Shown in pieces: positions 1 through 10,345 of a DNA stretch of 64,000 nucleotides. Position 1 is the stretch's first letter, and every line of letters begins with the position of its first letter. The notes beneath the pieces were generated by a model. It was given only the letters and a program-made list of their open reading frames with translations. It ran no database searches and was not told the DNA's origin. Source of the DNA: Brettanomyces bruxellensis (lineage: Eukaryota; Ascomycota; Pichiomycetes; Pichiales; Pichiaceae); NCBI RefSeq assembly GCF_011074885.1, contig NC_054683.1:248001-312000 (forward strand). The letters run 5' to 3'. Both the position numbers and the translations under genes were made by a program.

Positions 1-1555
1 CAAGAAAATCAGACAGGTATGAAATAGTAAAAATGGCGAAAACGTTTAATTGTGCTGAGAAGATATGTATGATACTGATGCTGGTTGAACCTGTATTTAA
101 TGTATTACGATTATTTAGTCTGAAGAATAAATGACTAATAAGAAAGCTATAGTGTAATCCAGGTTCTGTGTGCAAAATGAAGACACTTACCCATATTGTG
201 CGGACTACATTTTTAATAAGGAAGTTAAAGTGTTAGGTGAGTATTGTGCTGGTATTATATCTCTGAGAAGTTGTGACTAATTGTTCTTCGCCCTTGTTGT
301 AACTAGTTAATGCTTATGTTTAGAGAATAGAACGTGTACCAGGCAAATGAAATGCACTTTCTGCTATTTGGATCAAGTACTAAATACAATATCGTGGGCA
401 ACCTCTTGAAAATACAAAGAAACGATGCAACTTCTTACCCCACGGAAAACACAGACTTTTAAAGTCATCAAATCTAAAACGGTCCGATTGTTACGAAGGC
501 GAGAAACCCCGACTTGATAATATTGGAAGACACGTGACATGATAAAAAAATACTACTCTGAGCATTTCTTGGCGATCCTGCAGATATCAGCATGTAAAAA
601 AGCGGATATTATTTATGGTTAATTTTTGTGGATAGCAAAAAGTGGAACGTTAAGTCCTTGGGAAACGAGGGCATAAAATAGAGAAATGGTGACGTAATTA
701 CAAACGGAGAAAGGGTTTGAAGACTACAGTCCCGTTAATCGACGCTAAAAAACGTGTGGGATAGAAAAAAACTTTAAACTTGAGAAAGTCCAATCAGAGT
801 AAGCGGATGAATCGGCAAAAATATTTACAATGTCGCAAGCGCCTTTATTCGGCAAGGTGAGAATGTGACATCTCCCACATACAGGTCATAACCTATGATA
901 GTACAAACTAGCTGTGCTAGATAAATAGAGTAAAACGAAAGAGATCCAATTAGAGGATTCGTTCGGGTCACTTAAAGGAAAAAAAATATAGGTACAGGAA
1001 TCCCACCTTTTTTTGAAGGATTTCTACTGGCCCAAAACCGAAAACCCCGACCTTGAGAAATTCAACGAGAGACGCCGGAACAAAAAAAGTTTTTCTCCGT
1101 CCTTTAGTATGCAATGTGGCTATGGCTGTGCAGTGGTTGGGGTGAAAAAAGAAAAAGAAAAAAGAGATAATTACCGCCCGCCAGATGAGCCAAACAATTT
1201 GGTTGGTTGAAGGATCAAAAGAGGGCATCGCGATTCAAAAAGCAGCCGCACAACGAGCAATAAGGTTAGCCGAATACGGGATCTGGGCGATTGAATCATT
1301 GTTATTGTTCCTGGCATCTGAGCGATGACTATTTCAGCCTTGTACCAGCATAGATGTTTAAATATGGCATGTATTCCCAAATATAAATGATCTGGAGACG
1401 ATATAAGGTGATTTTTTGAAGGGCAAGGATAATTGGCATTCAGATAGAGTATCGTTTGACTTTCTGAAGAGAAAGTAAGTGAATAGAATCTGAATCACGG
1501 GGATTGGTCAGATTTGGATATTAGCATAGATCAAGATAGTAAGAATTACGCAAGA
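1..1555. other. Gene-free left end
   Basis: I see no convincing gene here on either strand; the few open frames are short, of biased composition and without recognisable domains. The + strand is A/G-rich, like several other intergenic spaces in the window. A CACGTGAC box at 531-538 matches the Cbf1/CDEI-type E-box. The region could be a long promoter for the transporter that follows, or could hold the untranslated end of a gene to the left. No tRNA B-box was seen. Confidence 0.6.
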
Positions 1556-1561
1556 GATCAG

Positions 1562-1728
1562 GATAATAATTGGAGAAGACCAAGATAATAATTGGAGAGG
1601 ACCAAGATAATAATATTGCACGATATCAAGGTAATAATTGCAGAAGATCAAGATAATAATTGCGGAAGATCAAGATAATAATATTGCAGAAGATCAAGAT
1701 AATAGGATTACGCAAGTGTTCAAGATAA
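1562..1728 (+). promoter_or_regulatory. GATAA array in 22-26 bp tandem repeats
   Basis: Seven GATAA cores lie at 1562, 1584, 1606, 1652, 1674, 1698 and 1724 in a degenerate tandem repeat with a unit like AGAAGATCAAGATAATAATT. Neighbouring cores are 22, 22, 46, 22, 24 and 26 bp apart; the 46-bp gap contains one unit whose core has mutated to GGTAATAA. The array ends about 190 bp before the ATG of the formate/nitrite-type transporter. GATAA is the core bound by fungal nitrogen GATA factors (Gln3, Gat1, AreA), and a factor of that type is encoded at 31428-33395. That the array is a nitrogen-responsive UAS is an inference; only the last copy is the stronger GATAAG form. Confidence 0.55.
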
Positions 1729-1917
1729 GCAGTAAAGAAAGCAGGACATAAACCAATACAAACTAATACAATCGGACACAGCCCAGTACAACACTATAGC
1801 TAGGAACAAACAAACTGCAGGTTTCACACAAGAAAACACAGTGTATAGATATTGAATAGCGTCTGAGCATAACCGGTATTAAAGAAGCATATAGTATAAT
1901 AAGCACAATCCAAAATC

Positions 1918-3735
1918 ATGGTGGACGATACACTATACATCACACCCCACGAGACAGCACTGGCAGTTGTTGCCACGTCAATGAAGAAGGCTAGACTGCG
2001 GTTGCACATCCTAATTGTGGACTCGATCATGGGAGGAGTGCTTTTTTCGGCTGGAGGCATGCTTTACGTAATGTGCGAGGCTGAAGATGCCGGACTTATA
2101 GACAGGGGCTGCAGGGGAATAGTGTCGCTATTCCAGGGAGCAGTTTATGCGTTGGGTTTGTTTTTCGTGATAGAGACAGGAATGGACCTCTTCAACTCAA
2201 ATGTGCTGTTTTTCACGGTCGGAGTTTTGCGAGGAGCGGTTTCAGTGGTTGATCTAGTGATCAGCTGGACGGTTTCCTTCTGGGTCAACCTAGCTTCGAC
2301 GATATTCGTGGTTTACGTGATTTGCTACTTGGGGGGAATCCTCAAGAATCCTCAGTACGTGGAGGGAACATTGAGAATCGCCAAAAGAAAGATACAAGCC
2401 ACTTTTATGGAGACTTTTGTGCGTGCCATCGCCGGAAATTTCTGCGTTTGCCTCGCCACATACATGCAGATGATGGTTAAGCCACCTCACGTGAAGTTCC
2501 TCATGCTCTTTTTCCCAATCTTCACCTTTGTGGCCATGGGGTTCACACATGTGGTCGCGGACATGTTTCTTGTGCCTTGCGGCATCTTTAACCACTGCGG
2601 ATACGGGTTTGGTCGGTATTTTTGGAAGATTATGCTCCCTGGTGCACTCGGCAGCATCGTGGGCGGAGTTTTCTTCTCCGTGATGATTCCCTGGTTGCTA
2701 CACATAGTTGTGATAGAGCAGGACATGAAGAAGTTGAATTTACCCGCTTACGAAGAGAAAGACGAGCAGCCAATGCTCAATATGGACTCCCGGGTTGTCC
2801 GGGTGGACCACCAATCAAAAGACGCCGCCAGAATGAGTGCCGACAGGTTTGATTCTGGGTCTTTGAGTGGATCCGAGAAGGAGTACGAGGAGAAAACAAC
2901 AGGCCTGAAAACGTACACCTCAGCCACATGTGGCGCAGCCGCAAGAGCACGGTCTGTTTCCGCTTCAAAGGTTGGTATTAGGCGGGTTATCCGCTCACCA
3001 AAAGGAGTATTTCCGGTTGCAGGAATGGGTCCGCCGCTTAGGAAAGAGCGGACAATCGCATCTGCGTACACGGGGGTCGGAGAAAGCGGAGAAAGCGGAG
3101 AAAAGGCGAGAGACGAGGATGAGGATTTGGAAAATCAGGATGATGAGCAGGATGGGGATGAACTGGTTGAGGACAACCCTTGTGATGCCGAACAGTGCCG
3201 GATGAGCACGGGCTTGATGAGGGCTCTCACCAGAGTAAGGACGAAGGCACGCGGCGATATAGAAAATGCCGTTTGTGGCAGTGCAGAAGGCGGAGTTTTG
3301 AAGGGGGATACTCCGCTGAAAAGGATGCAGACACGGATAAAGCGGGGTTCTTCCACTGCACACGGCGGACAAAGGGGTCAGGAGCGGGAGCTGGCGGCCT
3401 TACAGAACGGCATTCGAGGCAAACACCGCGGGAAAAGCGGACAAAGTGCCGCCAACCCATCGGCACTACATCGCACCCAAAAGCATGGAGTTCGGCAGAT
3501 GATCGCATCACGAAGAATGGGCAGGGACCGGGACTCGTCGCTGTCCTTTTCTCCGAACACTAGTAGCAGTGTACGCACGCTAACTCCGACATTGTATGGT
3601 GTGGATGATGGAGAAGGAGATGAAGACAAAAATTCAGAAAACAGTGACTGCGAGTCTGTTTCGATCAACTCGGAAAACCCAGTCTCGCTGATCTCCGACT
3701 CGTCCGCCGGGTGGGAGCAGAGACACAATTTATAG
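1918..3735 (+). CDS. Formate/nitrite transporter (FNT) family, YHL008C-like
   Basis: A 605-residue polytopic membrane protein. Residues about 1-275 form the channel domain, with six hydrophobic segments and the small-residue-rich helices typical of the FNT family (for example GGVLFSAGGMLYVM near residue 38). FNT proteins are pentameric channels for formate, nitrite or related monovalent anions. The remaining 330 residues are a hydrophilic tail rich in Glu, Asp, Ser and Arg, predicted to be disordered; the S. cerevisiae homologue YHL008C is likewise about 600 residues with a long tail. The first ATG in the frame is used. A GATAA repeat array lies just upstream, which suggests control by nitrogen supply. 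The substrate cannot be read from sequence; nitrite or formate is inferred from the family. Confidence 0.85.
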   Translation: MVDDTLYITPHETALAVVATSMKKARLRLHILIVDSIMGGVLFSAGGMLYVMCEAEDAGLIDRGCRGIVSLFQGAVYALGLFFVIETGMDLFNSNVLFFTVGVLRGAVSVVDLVISWTVSFWVNLASTIFVVYVICYLGGILKNPQYVEGTLRIAKRKIQATFMETFVRAIAGNFCVCLATYMQMMVKPPHVKFLMLFFPIFTFVAMGFTHVVADMFLVPCGIFNHCGYGFGRYFWKIMLPGALGSIVGGVFFSVMIPWLLHIVVIEQDMKKLNLPAYEEKDEQPMLNMDSRVVRVDHQSKDAARMSADRFDSGSLSGSEKEYEEKTTGLKTYTSATCGAAARARSVSASKVGIRRVIRSPKGVFPVAGMGPPLRKERTIASAYTGVGESGESGEKARDEDEDLENQDDEQDGDELVEDNPCDAEQCRMSTGLMRALTRVRTKARGDIENAVCGSAEGGVLKGDTPLKRMQTRIKRGSSTAHGGQRGQERELAALQNGIRGKHRGKSGQSAANPSALHRTQKHGVRQMIASRRMGRDRDSSLSFSPNTSSSVRTLTPTLYGVDDGEGDEDKNSENSDCESVSINSENPVSLISDSSAGWEQRHNL

Positions 3736-4527
3736 AATGTTTAATGATAGTAATGAGGATCTAATACCAGGTATCTGGCGCTTAATAATTACTGTAGTTG
3801 GAACAGGGTTGAGGAAAGAGGAAAAGAGAAAAAGGAAAAAGAGTACAGTGCAGATGGCTGCCAGAACATATTCGAAAAATCCGAGTTCAGGCAACGCAAA
3901 ATAGCTCAAAATGGGTGTAATTGAGGTGGATTGTACTTGTACATTCGAGTTTAAGAAAACTCCGAATCATAAAAACCTGTGCCTCGATTTCGTTCCTATG
4001 CGGTGTGCTCGTTTCAGCGCGAATTTTCTTGATATTTATTTTCATATTTATTTTCATTTTCATTATTTTCATTTTCCTCACTTTCATTTCTTCACTTTCT
4101 TTCCTCATTTTCTTTCCTCATTTTCTTTCCTCATTTTCTTTCTTCCCATCTTCGCGTACCTGTCAATAAGCCGCAAGCATGCCCAGAACAGCCAGCACCT
4201 CTTAAATTTCACTCGCTGGCCGCTGGTGTTCTACATAAATTTTTTTTTCATTGTATTTAATTTTTTTCATCGATGCGTTTCGTTTAGGATATCGTGGCTT
4301 CCACAAGTAGAGCTGTATTTATTTAGTTTCCTCAGCGAATCCACAAACCACGTTTTTTCCCCAGACCATCGGCACATATAATTGACGAAGGTGCTGGCAA
4401 TTGCAAGAGCAGAGAATATTTAAAATCGTGTGCGGTCTGCTTTAGAATTCGAAGCGGAATACTTGGATCGCTGCAATAGGTTTGAGTGGAAAAGAAAACA
4501 ACTACTCATAGATACACATTATAGAAT
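3736..4527. other. Intergenic, pyrimidine-rich repeats
   Basis: About 790 bp between two genes on the same strand. The middle (4034-4143) is a run of TTTTCAT-like and CTTTCCTCATT-like units, ending in four 13-bp copies of TCATTTTCTTTCC at 4092-4143. A frame across it encodes only a Phe/Ile/His low-complexity string and is not a believable gene. The T/C-rich tract may be part of the PMT2 promoter. Confidence 0.6.
4092..4143 (+). repeat. Four 13-bp TCATTTTCTTTCC units
   Basis: Four consecutive 13-bp units, the first and last each with one substitution, inside a longer pyrimidine-rich tract. It lies about 385 bp before the PMT2 start. Confidence 0.8.
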
Positions 4528-6924
4528 ATGCCGGAACCTACCGATGCGGAGGTGAAGGCGAAAATTGAGGAGTTGGTGAGGAAAGACGAGGAGAAGAAAG
4601 AGCTAAAGAACTTGAAGGTGCCCGAGGACTTGTCAGGCAAGGCTTTCAAGAAAGAGTACTGGAAAGTGGAAAAATACGTGTCACCAATAATTTTGACGGT
4701 GTTGTCGTTTTTCACGAGGATGTACAAGATTGGTGCGAACAACCACGTGGTGTGGGATGAGGCACACTTTGGAAAGTTCGGCTCGTACTATCTCCGGCAC
4801 TCGTTTTACCACGATGTGCATCCACCGCTTGGAAAGATGCTTGTTGGATTATCCGGCTATCTTGCCGGCTACAACGGGTCCTGGGACTTCCCATCCGGCG
4901 AGGAGTACCCGGACTACATTGATTACGTCAAGATGAGGCTGTTCAACGCAACTTTCGGTGCCCTTGTGGTGCCCGTGGCGTACTTTACCGCAAAAGAGAT
5001 CGGATTTGACCGCAAAACGTGTTTCTTGTTCGGACTCATGGCCTGCCTCGAGACGACATACACAACGCTTGCCCGGTTCATCCTCTTGGACTCGATGCTT
5101 CTCTTCTTCACGGTGGCGACGTTTTTCTGCCTGTGCCGGTTCCACAACCGCAACAGATTGGAGCAGATGGCTTTCAGCCGCAAATGGTGGAAGTGGCTTC
5201 TTCTGACGGGAATCAGCATCGGATGCGTGTGCTCGGTGAAGTTCGTCGGTCTTTTCGTGACCGCCGTCGTCGGCGTTTACACAATTGCCGACCTCTGGAT
5301 CCGGTTTGGCCGCCTTGGTGCCGGAAAGATCGGTTTCAGGAGGTACGCGTCTCACTGGATGTCGAGGATCGTTGCCTTGATCATCATCCCATTCCTTGTG
5401 TTTTTGCTCTGCTTCAAGGTGCACTTTGACCTTCTCTCGGGCACCGGACCGGGCGACGGAACCATGTCCTCGCTCTTCCAGGCCAATCTTCGCGGTTCCG
5501 AGTTGAAATCCGGCCCCCGTGATATCATGACCATCAATTCAACAGTTACACTTCGCAACCAGGGTTTGGGCGGCGGCCTCTTGCACTCGCACCCTAACCT
5601 GTACCCGGAGGGATCCGGCCAGCAGCAGGTGACCACGTACACTTTCAAGGACGACAATAACAACTGGCGGTTCGAACTCACCCGGGATGACAAGCGGAAC
5701 GACTTCCGCGAGCCTTACTACATTGTGGATGGCATGCACGTGCGGCTTTTGCACCAGATGACCGGCAGAAACCTCCATTCGCACGAGATCAACGCCCCCG
5801 TGTCCTCGAATCTCGGCTATGAGGTCTCCGGATACGGAGATATGACTGTTGGCGATGCCAAGGACAACTGGGTCGTCGAGATCATGCACCAGTACGGAGA
5901 TGAGGACAACCTCCGACTACATCCCTTAACCAGTTCCTTCCGGCTCCGTCACGAGGTCATGGGTTGCTATTTGGCCGCCCCAGGCGTGTCTCTTCCAAAA
6001 TGGGGCTTTAGCCAAGGTGAGGTGCTTTGCTTGAGGGATCCGTTCCGCCGCGATAAAAGAACATGGTGGAATATCGAGAGCCACACGAATCCAACCTTGC
6101 CGAACCCACCCGAGGACTTCCATCTTCCAAAGACGAACTTCTTGCGCGACTTCATCCAGTTGAACATTGCCATGATGGCCACGAACAACGCCTTGCTTCC
6201 AGATAAGGAGAAGGACGACCAGCTTGCCTCCTCTTTCTGGCAGTGGCCCACGCTCAATGTGGGCATCCGCATGTGCTCCTGGGACCCCAAATACGTCCGT
6301 TACTTCATGATTGGCTCTCCGGCCACCACCTGGACCTCTTCAGTCGGGGTTTTGTTCTTTATCGGCCTTGTCATCGTCTACTTGCTTCGCTGGCAGAGAC
6401 AGTGTGGTGATTTTGCACCGGATGATGAGAACATTGTTGAGGATATAGCCCGTAAGGCACAGGTTGTTCCAAGAGATGGTGAGGAAGAGAAGGAGGAAGA
6501 GAAGGAGGAAGAGAAAGAGAAAGATGAAAAGAAAGATGAAAAGAAAGCAATCTCCCCATCCATCAACTCAAACCTCCTCTTCGAACACTCGGAGAACGAC
6601 GAGTGGAACCTCTTCATCATGGGAGGCATCTTCCCATTCCTGGGCTGGTTCTTCCACTACCTGCCTTTCGTCATCATGGGAAGAGTCACCTATGTCCACC
6701 ACTACATGCCTGCCCTATACTTTGCCATGCTTGTTTTCTGCTACGTTGTTCATTGGATCAACACCAAGGTCAACCGCTGCTGGTTTGCCATTGCTTGGTA
6801 CTCACTTCTCTACGCAACCGTCATCGGAGTCTTCATCTGGATCCACCCGATTTCCTTCGGTATGTCCGGCGATCCTTCCGATTACCGCTACTTGAAGGTG
6901 TTGAAGACCTGGAGTGTGGACTGA
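4528..6924 (+). CDS. PMT2: Protein O-mannosyltransferase, PMT2 subfamily
   Basis: A 798-residue enzyme of the ER membrane that transfers mannose from dolichyl-phosphate mannose to Ser/Thr of secretory proteins; Pmt2-type subunits normally pair with a Pmt1-type partner. The N-terminal cytosolic part is followed by a multi-span membrane domain. The first lumenal loop carries [13 protein letters not shown] (near residue 77) with the Asp-Glu pair essential in the family, followed by [11 protein letters not shown]. Residues about 325-520 hold the MIR repeats (for example [20 protein letters not shown]). C-terminal spans include [14 protein letters not shown]. The [17 protein letters not shown] block fits Pmt2/3/6 rather than Pmt1 or Pmt4. 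An extra Glu/Lys stretch at residues about 651-673 sits in a loop. Downstream is a convergent gene 182 bp away. Confidence 0.92.
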   Translation: MPEPTDAEVKAKIEELVRKDEEKKELKNLKVPEDLSGKAFKKEYWKVEKYVSPIILTVLSFFTRMYKIGANNHVVWDEAHFGKFGSYYLRHSFYHDVHPPLGKMLVGLSGYLAGYNGSWDFPSGEEYPDYIDYVKMRLFNATFGALVVPVAYFTAKEIGFDRKTCFLFGLMACLETTYTTLARFILLDSMLLFFTVATFFCLCRFHNRNRLEQMAFSRKWWKWLLLTGISIGCVCSVKFVGLFVTAVVGVYTIADLWIRFGRLGAGKIGFRRYASHWMSRIVALIIIPFLVFLLCFKVHFDLLSGTGPGDGTMSSLFQANLRGSELKSGPRDIMTINSTVTLRNQGLGGGLLHSHPNLYPEGSGQQQVTTYTFKDDNNNWRFELTRDDKRNDFREPYYIVDGMHVRLLHQMTGRNLHSHEINAPVSSNLGYEVSGYGDMTVGDAKDNWVVEIMHQYGDEDNLRLHPLTSSFRLRHEVMGCYLAAPGVSLPKWGFSQGEVLCLRDPFRRDKRTWWNIESHTNPTLPNPPEDFHLPKTNFLRDFIQLNIAMMATNNALLPDKEKDDQLASSFWQWPTLNVGIRMCSWDPKYVRYFMIGSPATTWTSSVGVLFFIGLVIVYLLRWQRQCGDFAPDDENIVEDIARKAQVVPRDGEEEKEEEKEEEKEKDEKKDEKKAISPSINSNLLFEHSENDEWNLFIMGGIFPFLGWFFHYLPFVIMGRVTYVHHYMPALYFAMLVFCYVVHWINTKVNRCWFAIAWYSLLYATVIGVFIWIHPISFGMSGDPSDYRYLKVLKTWSVD

Positions 6925-7106
6925 GGAGATGCATCACTCTCCGTTGTTGTTTCTTTCCGTTTTATATTTCATTTTTTTTTTTTTCGTTTTGTCCGCCATC
7001 CATCTACATCAGTCGTTGCTGCTTTGCTTGTTTTGTTACTATGTAGTTGCTAGATAGCATGCCTTTGTGCATTCTGCTACCCACGATAAAATAAATATAA
7101 ATACCA

Positions 7107-8834
7107 TCAATGCTGCTTCTGCGTACTCTCCTCCAACATCTTCTCTGTCTTTTCCACCACTTCTATCTTCTCCCTCATTTCCGCATCGAGATCTGCCCGC
7201 ACCTTTTGCTCCTGCTTGGAATTCTCCAAGTTTCTGCTGAGCATGTCGTTCATATAAACCAGTGTCCAGTCAACTGCTCTCCTCACCCGCTCATAGTACC
7301 AACCAGCGAACTTTTCCACCTCCTTGTAAACCTTGCTTGAGGTTCGGAGTGCCACCACTGCCACACTGAACGCGAAAACTGCAATCCCCGAGTTGAGATC
7401 GCACAAATTCGTCACATATCCCACCGTAGAGACACAAAACACAGGAAGAGTGATTTCCAAGTTCTGCTTGACGATAATTCGGTTGAGCGACGACTGCAAT
7501 TCCCGCAATCTGCTGCCAACAACTTCCTTCTGCAGTTTCTGCATGGGATCCTCACCTGGATTCATGCTTGAAGAACCACTACTTGCCACATCTGCCTCGC
7601 CAGCAATCAATACGGGTGAAACTGCGTATATCTTTCTTCTGAGGCCCGGAAGCTGTCTTCCAGAGTCTCTTAGTGAGCCGTGATACCCAATACTGAACCC
7701 CTGGTCCTTGCTGTGACTCAAATCGGCGTATTTCTTAGGGATAACATCATCTCTGGCTAGAGATTCTGCCATCACTGTGTGTAGATGATCCCCATTCCAT
7801 AGAATCCGGCTCACCTTGGTGAATTCCCTCACAAATACTTCTTCAAGATACGGGCTGACGCACTCCTGCAACTCCAGATGCGACTCACGTGCCCAATTCG
7901 ATATCTCTTTCCGTATATCATCGATTTCCACATCTGTCAAAAACGCACTTGAGGACACCGAACCCGAAATTGCACGTTCTAGCAACTTCAGCCGGTTCAC
8001 AAGCGGTCTATATCCAGCAGTCACCTCGTTGATCTTCGTGAACAAAGCTTTGGCATTCGACTTCTCGAACAACTCCACATACTCGCTCACATTGTCCACA
8101 GACTTGCCTATTGCCGCATTTGCAGCCTGCAACTTTTCCACATCCACGCACAGCTCTCCATGTGGAACATCTTTGGGGATTGGTGAATTGACAAATATGC
8201 AACTCTCGCTGCCAATGCTTCTTTCCACCTCTTCCTTCTGCACATCTCCCAAGTTTAGGCCAATCAGCACTTGGCATTTGCTTAGCAGCGAGACGTCTAC
8301 CGAATCCATAATGTTAAGGTCGTTGAACAGCATTCGAGAAACAGAAACTCCCGCCTTGCTCCTCTGCTCAAGTCTGAGCGATTTGTCGAGAAATGGTGAT
8401 TTTACATGAAACTCTTCCACCCCATCGCAATCCTTATGAATACCACTTTTAGACACATCATCTTCATAGATAAGCCTGACAGGTTTCCCCACCTGCACAC
8501 CTCGGTACTTCCGCACACCGTCAATCCACTTATTGCTGTCCATTCCAAACGGATCACGTGCCAAACACTCCATTAAAAGACCACTTGGGAGTTCTTCAGA
8601 CTGCATTAAACCAATCGTTATTGTTGTAGGCTCAAATTTCTTCGATCTAAGCGTGCCCAACGCGGGAATAATGCCCCGAACAGCATTCACATTCCACTCG
8701 ACATGCTCTGTGCCACTGAAGTGTGTCTGGATGTCCGCAAGTAAGTCCTCAATTGGTCTAAACGCTTTTTGTGCTTGCGGTATCTTTCCGGATACAGACG
8801 ACAAATATCGATAGAATTGCCTCCTGCACAGCAT
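7107..8834 (-). CDS. Mitochondrial membrane protein, possibly Mmc1-like
   Basis: A 575-residue protein. The N-terminus (MLCRRQFYRYLSSVSGK) is a clear matrix-targeting presequence, rich in Arg and Ser with no acids. The middle is a soluble domain with no motif I can name. Near residues 480-520 are two closely spaced hydrophobic segments (LPVFCVSTVGYVTNL and IAVFAFSVAVVAL), followed by a charged coiled-coil-like tail. This layout suggests an inner-membrane hairpin protein and resembles the fungal Mmc1 family, described as dynamin-like and linked to cristae, but that assignment is from layout only. An upstream ATG at 8935 opens a different frame that overlaps this start. The gene is divergent from IND1, also mitochondrial, with 321 bp between the starts. 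Confidence 0.6.
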   Translation of the reverse strand: MLCRRQFYRYLSSVSGKIPQAQKAFRPIEDLLADIQTHFSGTEHVEWNVNAVRGIIPALGTLRSKKFEPTTITIGLMQSEELPSGLLMECLARDPFGMDSNKWIDGVRKYRGVQVGKPVRLIYEDDVSKSGIHKDCDGVEEFHVKSPFLDKSLRLEQRSKAGVSVSRMLFNDLNIMDSVDVSLLSKCQVLIGLNLGDVQKEEVERSIGSESCIFVNSPIPKDVPHGELCVDVEKLQAANAAIGKSVDNVSEYVELFEKSNAKALFTKINEVTAGYRPLVNRLKLLERAISGSVSSSAFLTDVEIDDIRKEISNWARESHLELQECVSPYLEEVFVREFTKVSRILWNGDHLHTVMAESLARDDVIPKKYADLSHSKDQGFSIGYHGSLRDSGRQLPGLRRKIYAVSPVLIAGEADVASSGSSSMNPGEDPMQKLQKEVVGSRLRELQSSLNRIIVKQNLEITLPVFCVSTVGYVTNLCDLNSGIAVFAFSVAVVALRTSSKVYKEVEKFAGWYYERVRRAVDWTLVYMNDMLSRNLENSKQEQKVRADLDAEMREKIEVVEKTEKMLEESTQKQH

Positions 8835-9155
8835 TTGAAATCCAATCTGTCCGCACCGTTTAATTCCAAGTAGCAGGCCCTCAAACTGTCAAATGCTGCT
8901 TGCAATTGGGACTGAGCCACACTCCCAACCTCCATTTATGCTCCTTCCTGCTTAGTGCTGGCATTTATTTTCGTGTGCTCCAGTCAACCAATGAGAAAAA
9001 AAAAAATAAGTGCGACATCATGAAAATATCCATCGCCCCAGGCTGTGCCAATCAGATACGAAGCACATATTGCTCAATCGTCCATCAAGCAGACCTCGGA
9101 GCTTGGTTTTATCCAATTTCATGAGTGAATTCACCCACAAATAGGATAATACATC
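8835..9155. promoter_or_regulatory. Divergent promoter of two mitochondrial genes
   Basis: 321 bp separate the start codons of the Mmc1-like gene (-) and IND1 (+). It holds an A-rich tract near 8996-9006 and, on the minus strand, an ATG at 8935 that opens an overlapping upstream frame. No named factor site was recognised with confidence. Confidence 0.5.
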
Positions 9156-10049
9156 ATGCTAAGATACCAGTTTGCGCGGCTTATGCACGGAAGTGCCCGA
9201 AACTTGTCCCATAGTAATCCGTTGGGTCTTCCGCACTTCAAACCACCAAATACAAAATTACCAACAAAGCACACACTTCCAGGGGTCAAAAACGTTATTT
9301 TAGTGTCCTCATGCAAGGGCGGGGTTGGTAAATCAACAGTTTCGGCCAATCTTGCAGTTGCATTGAGGGGAATTGAGATGAAAGTTGGATTATTAGACGC
9401 GGACATTTTCGGACCCAGTATTCCTAAATTGATGAATTTACACGGTGAACCAAGACTAACAGACAGGGGAAAGCTTATTCCACTTCAAAACTATGGGGTC
9501 CAGACCATGTCAATGGGTTTTCTTATCCCACACGAGGACAGTCCAGTAGTTTGGAGGGGATTGATGCTTCAGAAAGTATTACAGCAATTATTGTTTGATG
9601 TGGCCTGGAATGACTTGGATGTGCTTGTAATTGATCTCCCGCCGGGCACGGGAGACGTTCAGATTACGATTGGCCAGCTTCTCAAAGTTCGTGGGGCTAT
9701 AATAGTGTCCACAAGTCAAGATTTGGCACTTATAGACGTTAAGAAGGGGATATCAATGTTTTATAAAGTGAAAATTCCAATAATCGGCCTTGTAGAAAAC
9801 ATGAGCGTGTTCATATGTCCCAATTGCAACCATAAGGAACATCTATTCGGTGATGACGGAGTACTTAGGGAATCCGAAAGACTTGGTATTAATTATTTAG
9901 GATCTATTCCCCTTAATCGTCAAATATGTGCAGATTCGGACATGGGGCTCCCAATAGCGCTCAAAAGAGACTCTACACTAGCACAGCCGTACTATAAAAT
10001 AGCAGGAATGGTGAAACAAGAGATTTCCGACCGAAAGAAGCAGAGTTGA
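9156..10049 (+). CDS. IND1: Complex I iron-sulfur assembly factor Ind1 (NUBPL)
   Basis: A 297-residue Mrp/NBP35-type P-loop NTPase. Ind1 is mitochondrial and delivers iron-sulfur clusters to subunits of NADH:ubiquinone oxidoreductase. Residues 1-40 form a plausible presequence (MLRYQFARLMHGSARN). The deviant Walker A motif CKGGVGKST lies at about residues 53-61, the switch region LLDADIFGPSIPKLM follows, then IDLPPGTGDVQ. A CPNC motif at about residues 221-224 is the cluster-binding CxxC that distinguishes this family, within ENMSVFICPNC. Length and order match Ind1/NUBPL rather than cytosolic Nbp35 or Cfd1, which lack a presequence. Presence of this gene implies that the organism retains complex I. 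It is divergent from another mitochondrial gene. Confidence 0.92.
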   Translation: MLRYQFARLMHGSARNLSHSNPLGLPHFKPPNTKLPTKHTLPGVKNVILVSSCKGGVGKSTVSANLAVALRGIEMKVGLLDADIFGPSIPKLMNLHGEPRLTDRGKLIPLQNYGVQTMSMGFLIPHEDSPVVWRGLMLQKVLQQLLFDVAWNDLDVLVIDLPPGTGDVQITIGQLLKVRGAIIVSTSQDLALIDVKKGISMFYKVKIPIIGLVENMSVFICPNCNHKEHLFGDDGVLRESERLGINYLGSIPLNRQICADSDMGLPIALKRDSTLAQPYYKIAGMVKQEISDRKKQS

Positions 10050-10345
10050 GCTGATGAATAATAACTATTGCATGTATTAGGAGATTGGGCGCTTAAAATT
10101 TTAGGCATGTACAAAACGGGTAATGGGCGCCAAAGGACTTCCAAAAAATTATTTATCTATTTTTTTTTTCTTTTTGTTTTCTCGTCATATAAATAATACC
10201 ATTCATTTTGTTAAATAAACAAGGACCTGTTTACGTGTCATAACATTAATTATACTCACTAGCAAGAACCTTTTGTACTGAACCACAAGCGAAAAAGCAC
10301 AAAAACACAAGCAGTTCGAAAAAAGCTCACTTAGTAACACCAGTA

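Noticed and set aside
531..538. CACGTGAC as CDEI of a point centromere
   Set aside because: No CDEIII-like CCGAA motif or long AT-only CDEII follows; the E-box is common in promoters, and point centromeres belong to the Saccharomycetaceae.
3911..4381. 156-codon open frame between the transporter and PMT2
   Set aside because: It translates T/C-rich simple repeats into Phe, Ile and His strings and has no domain or believable start.
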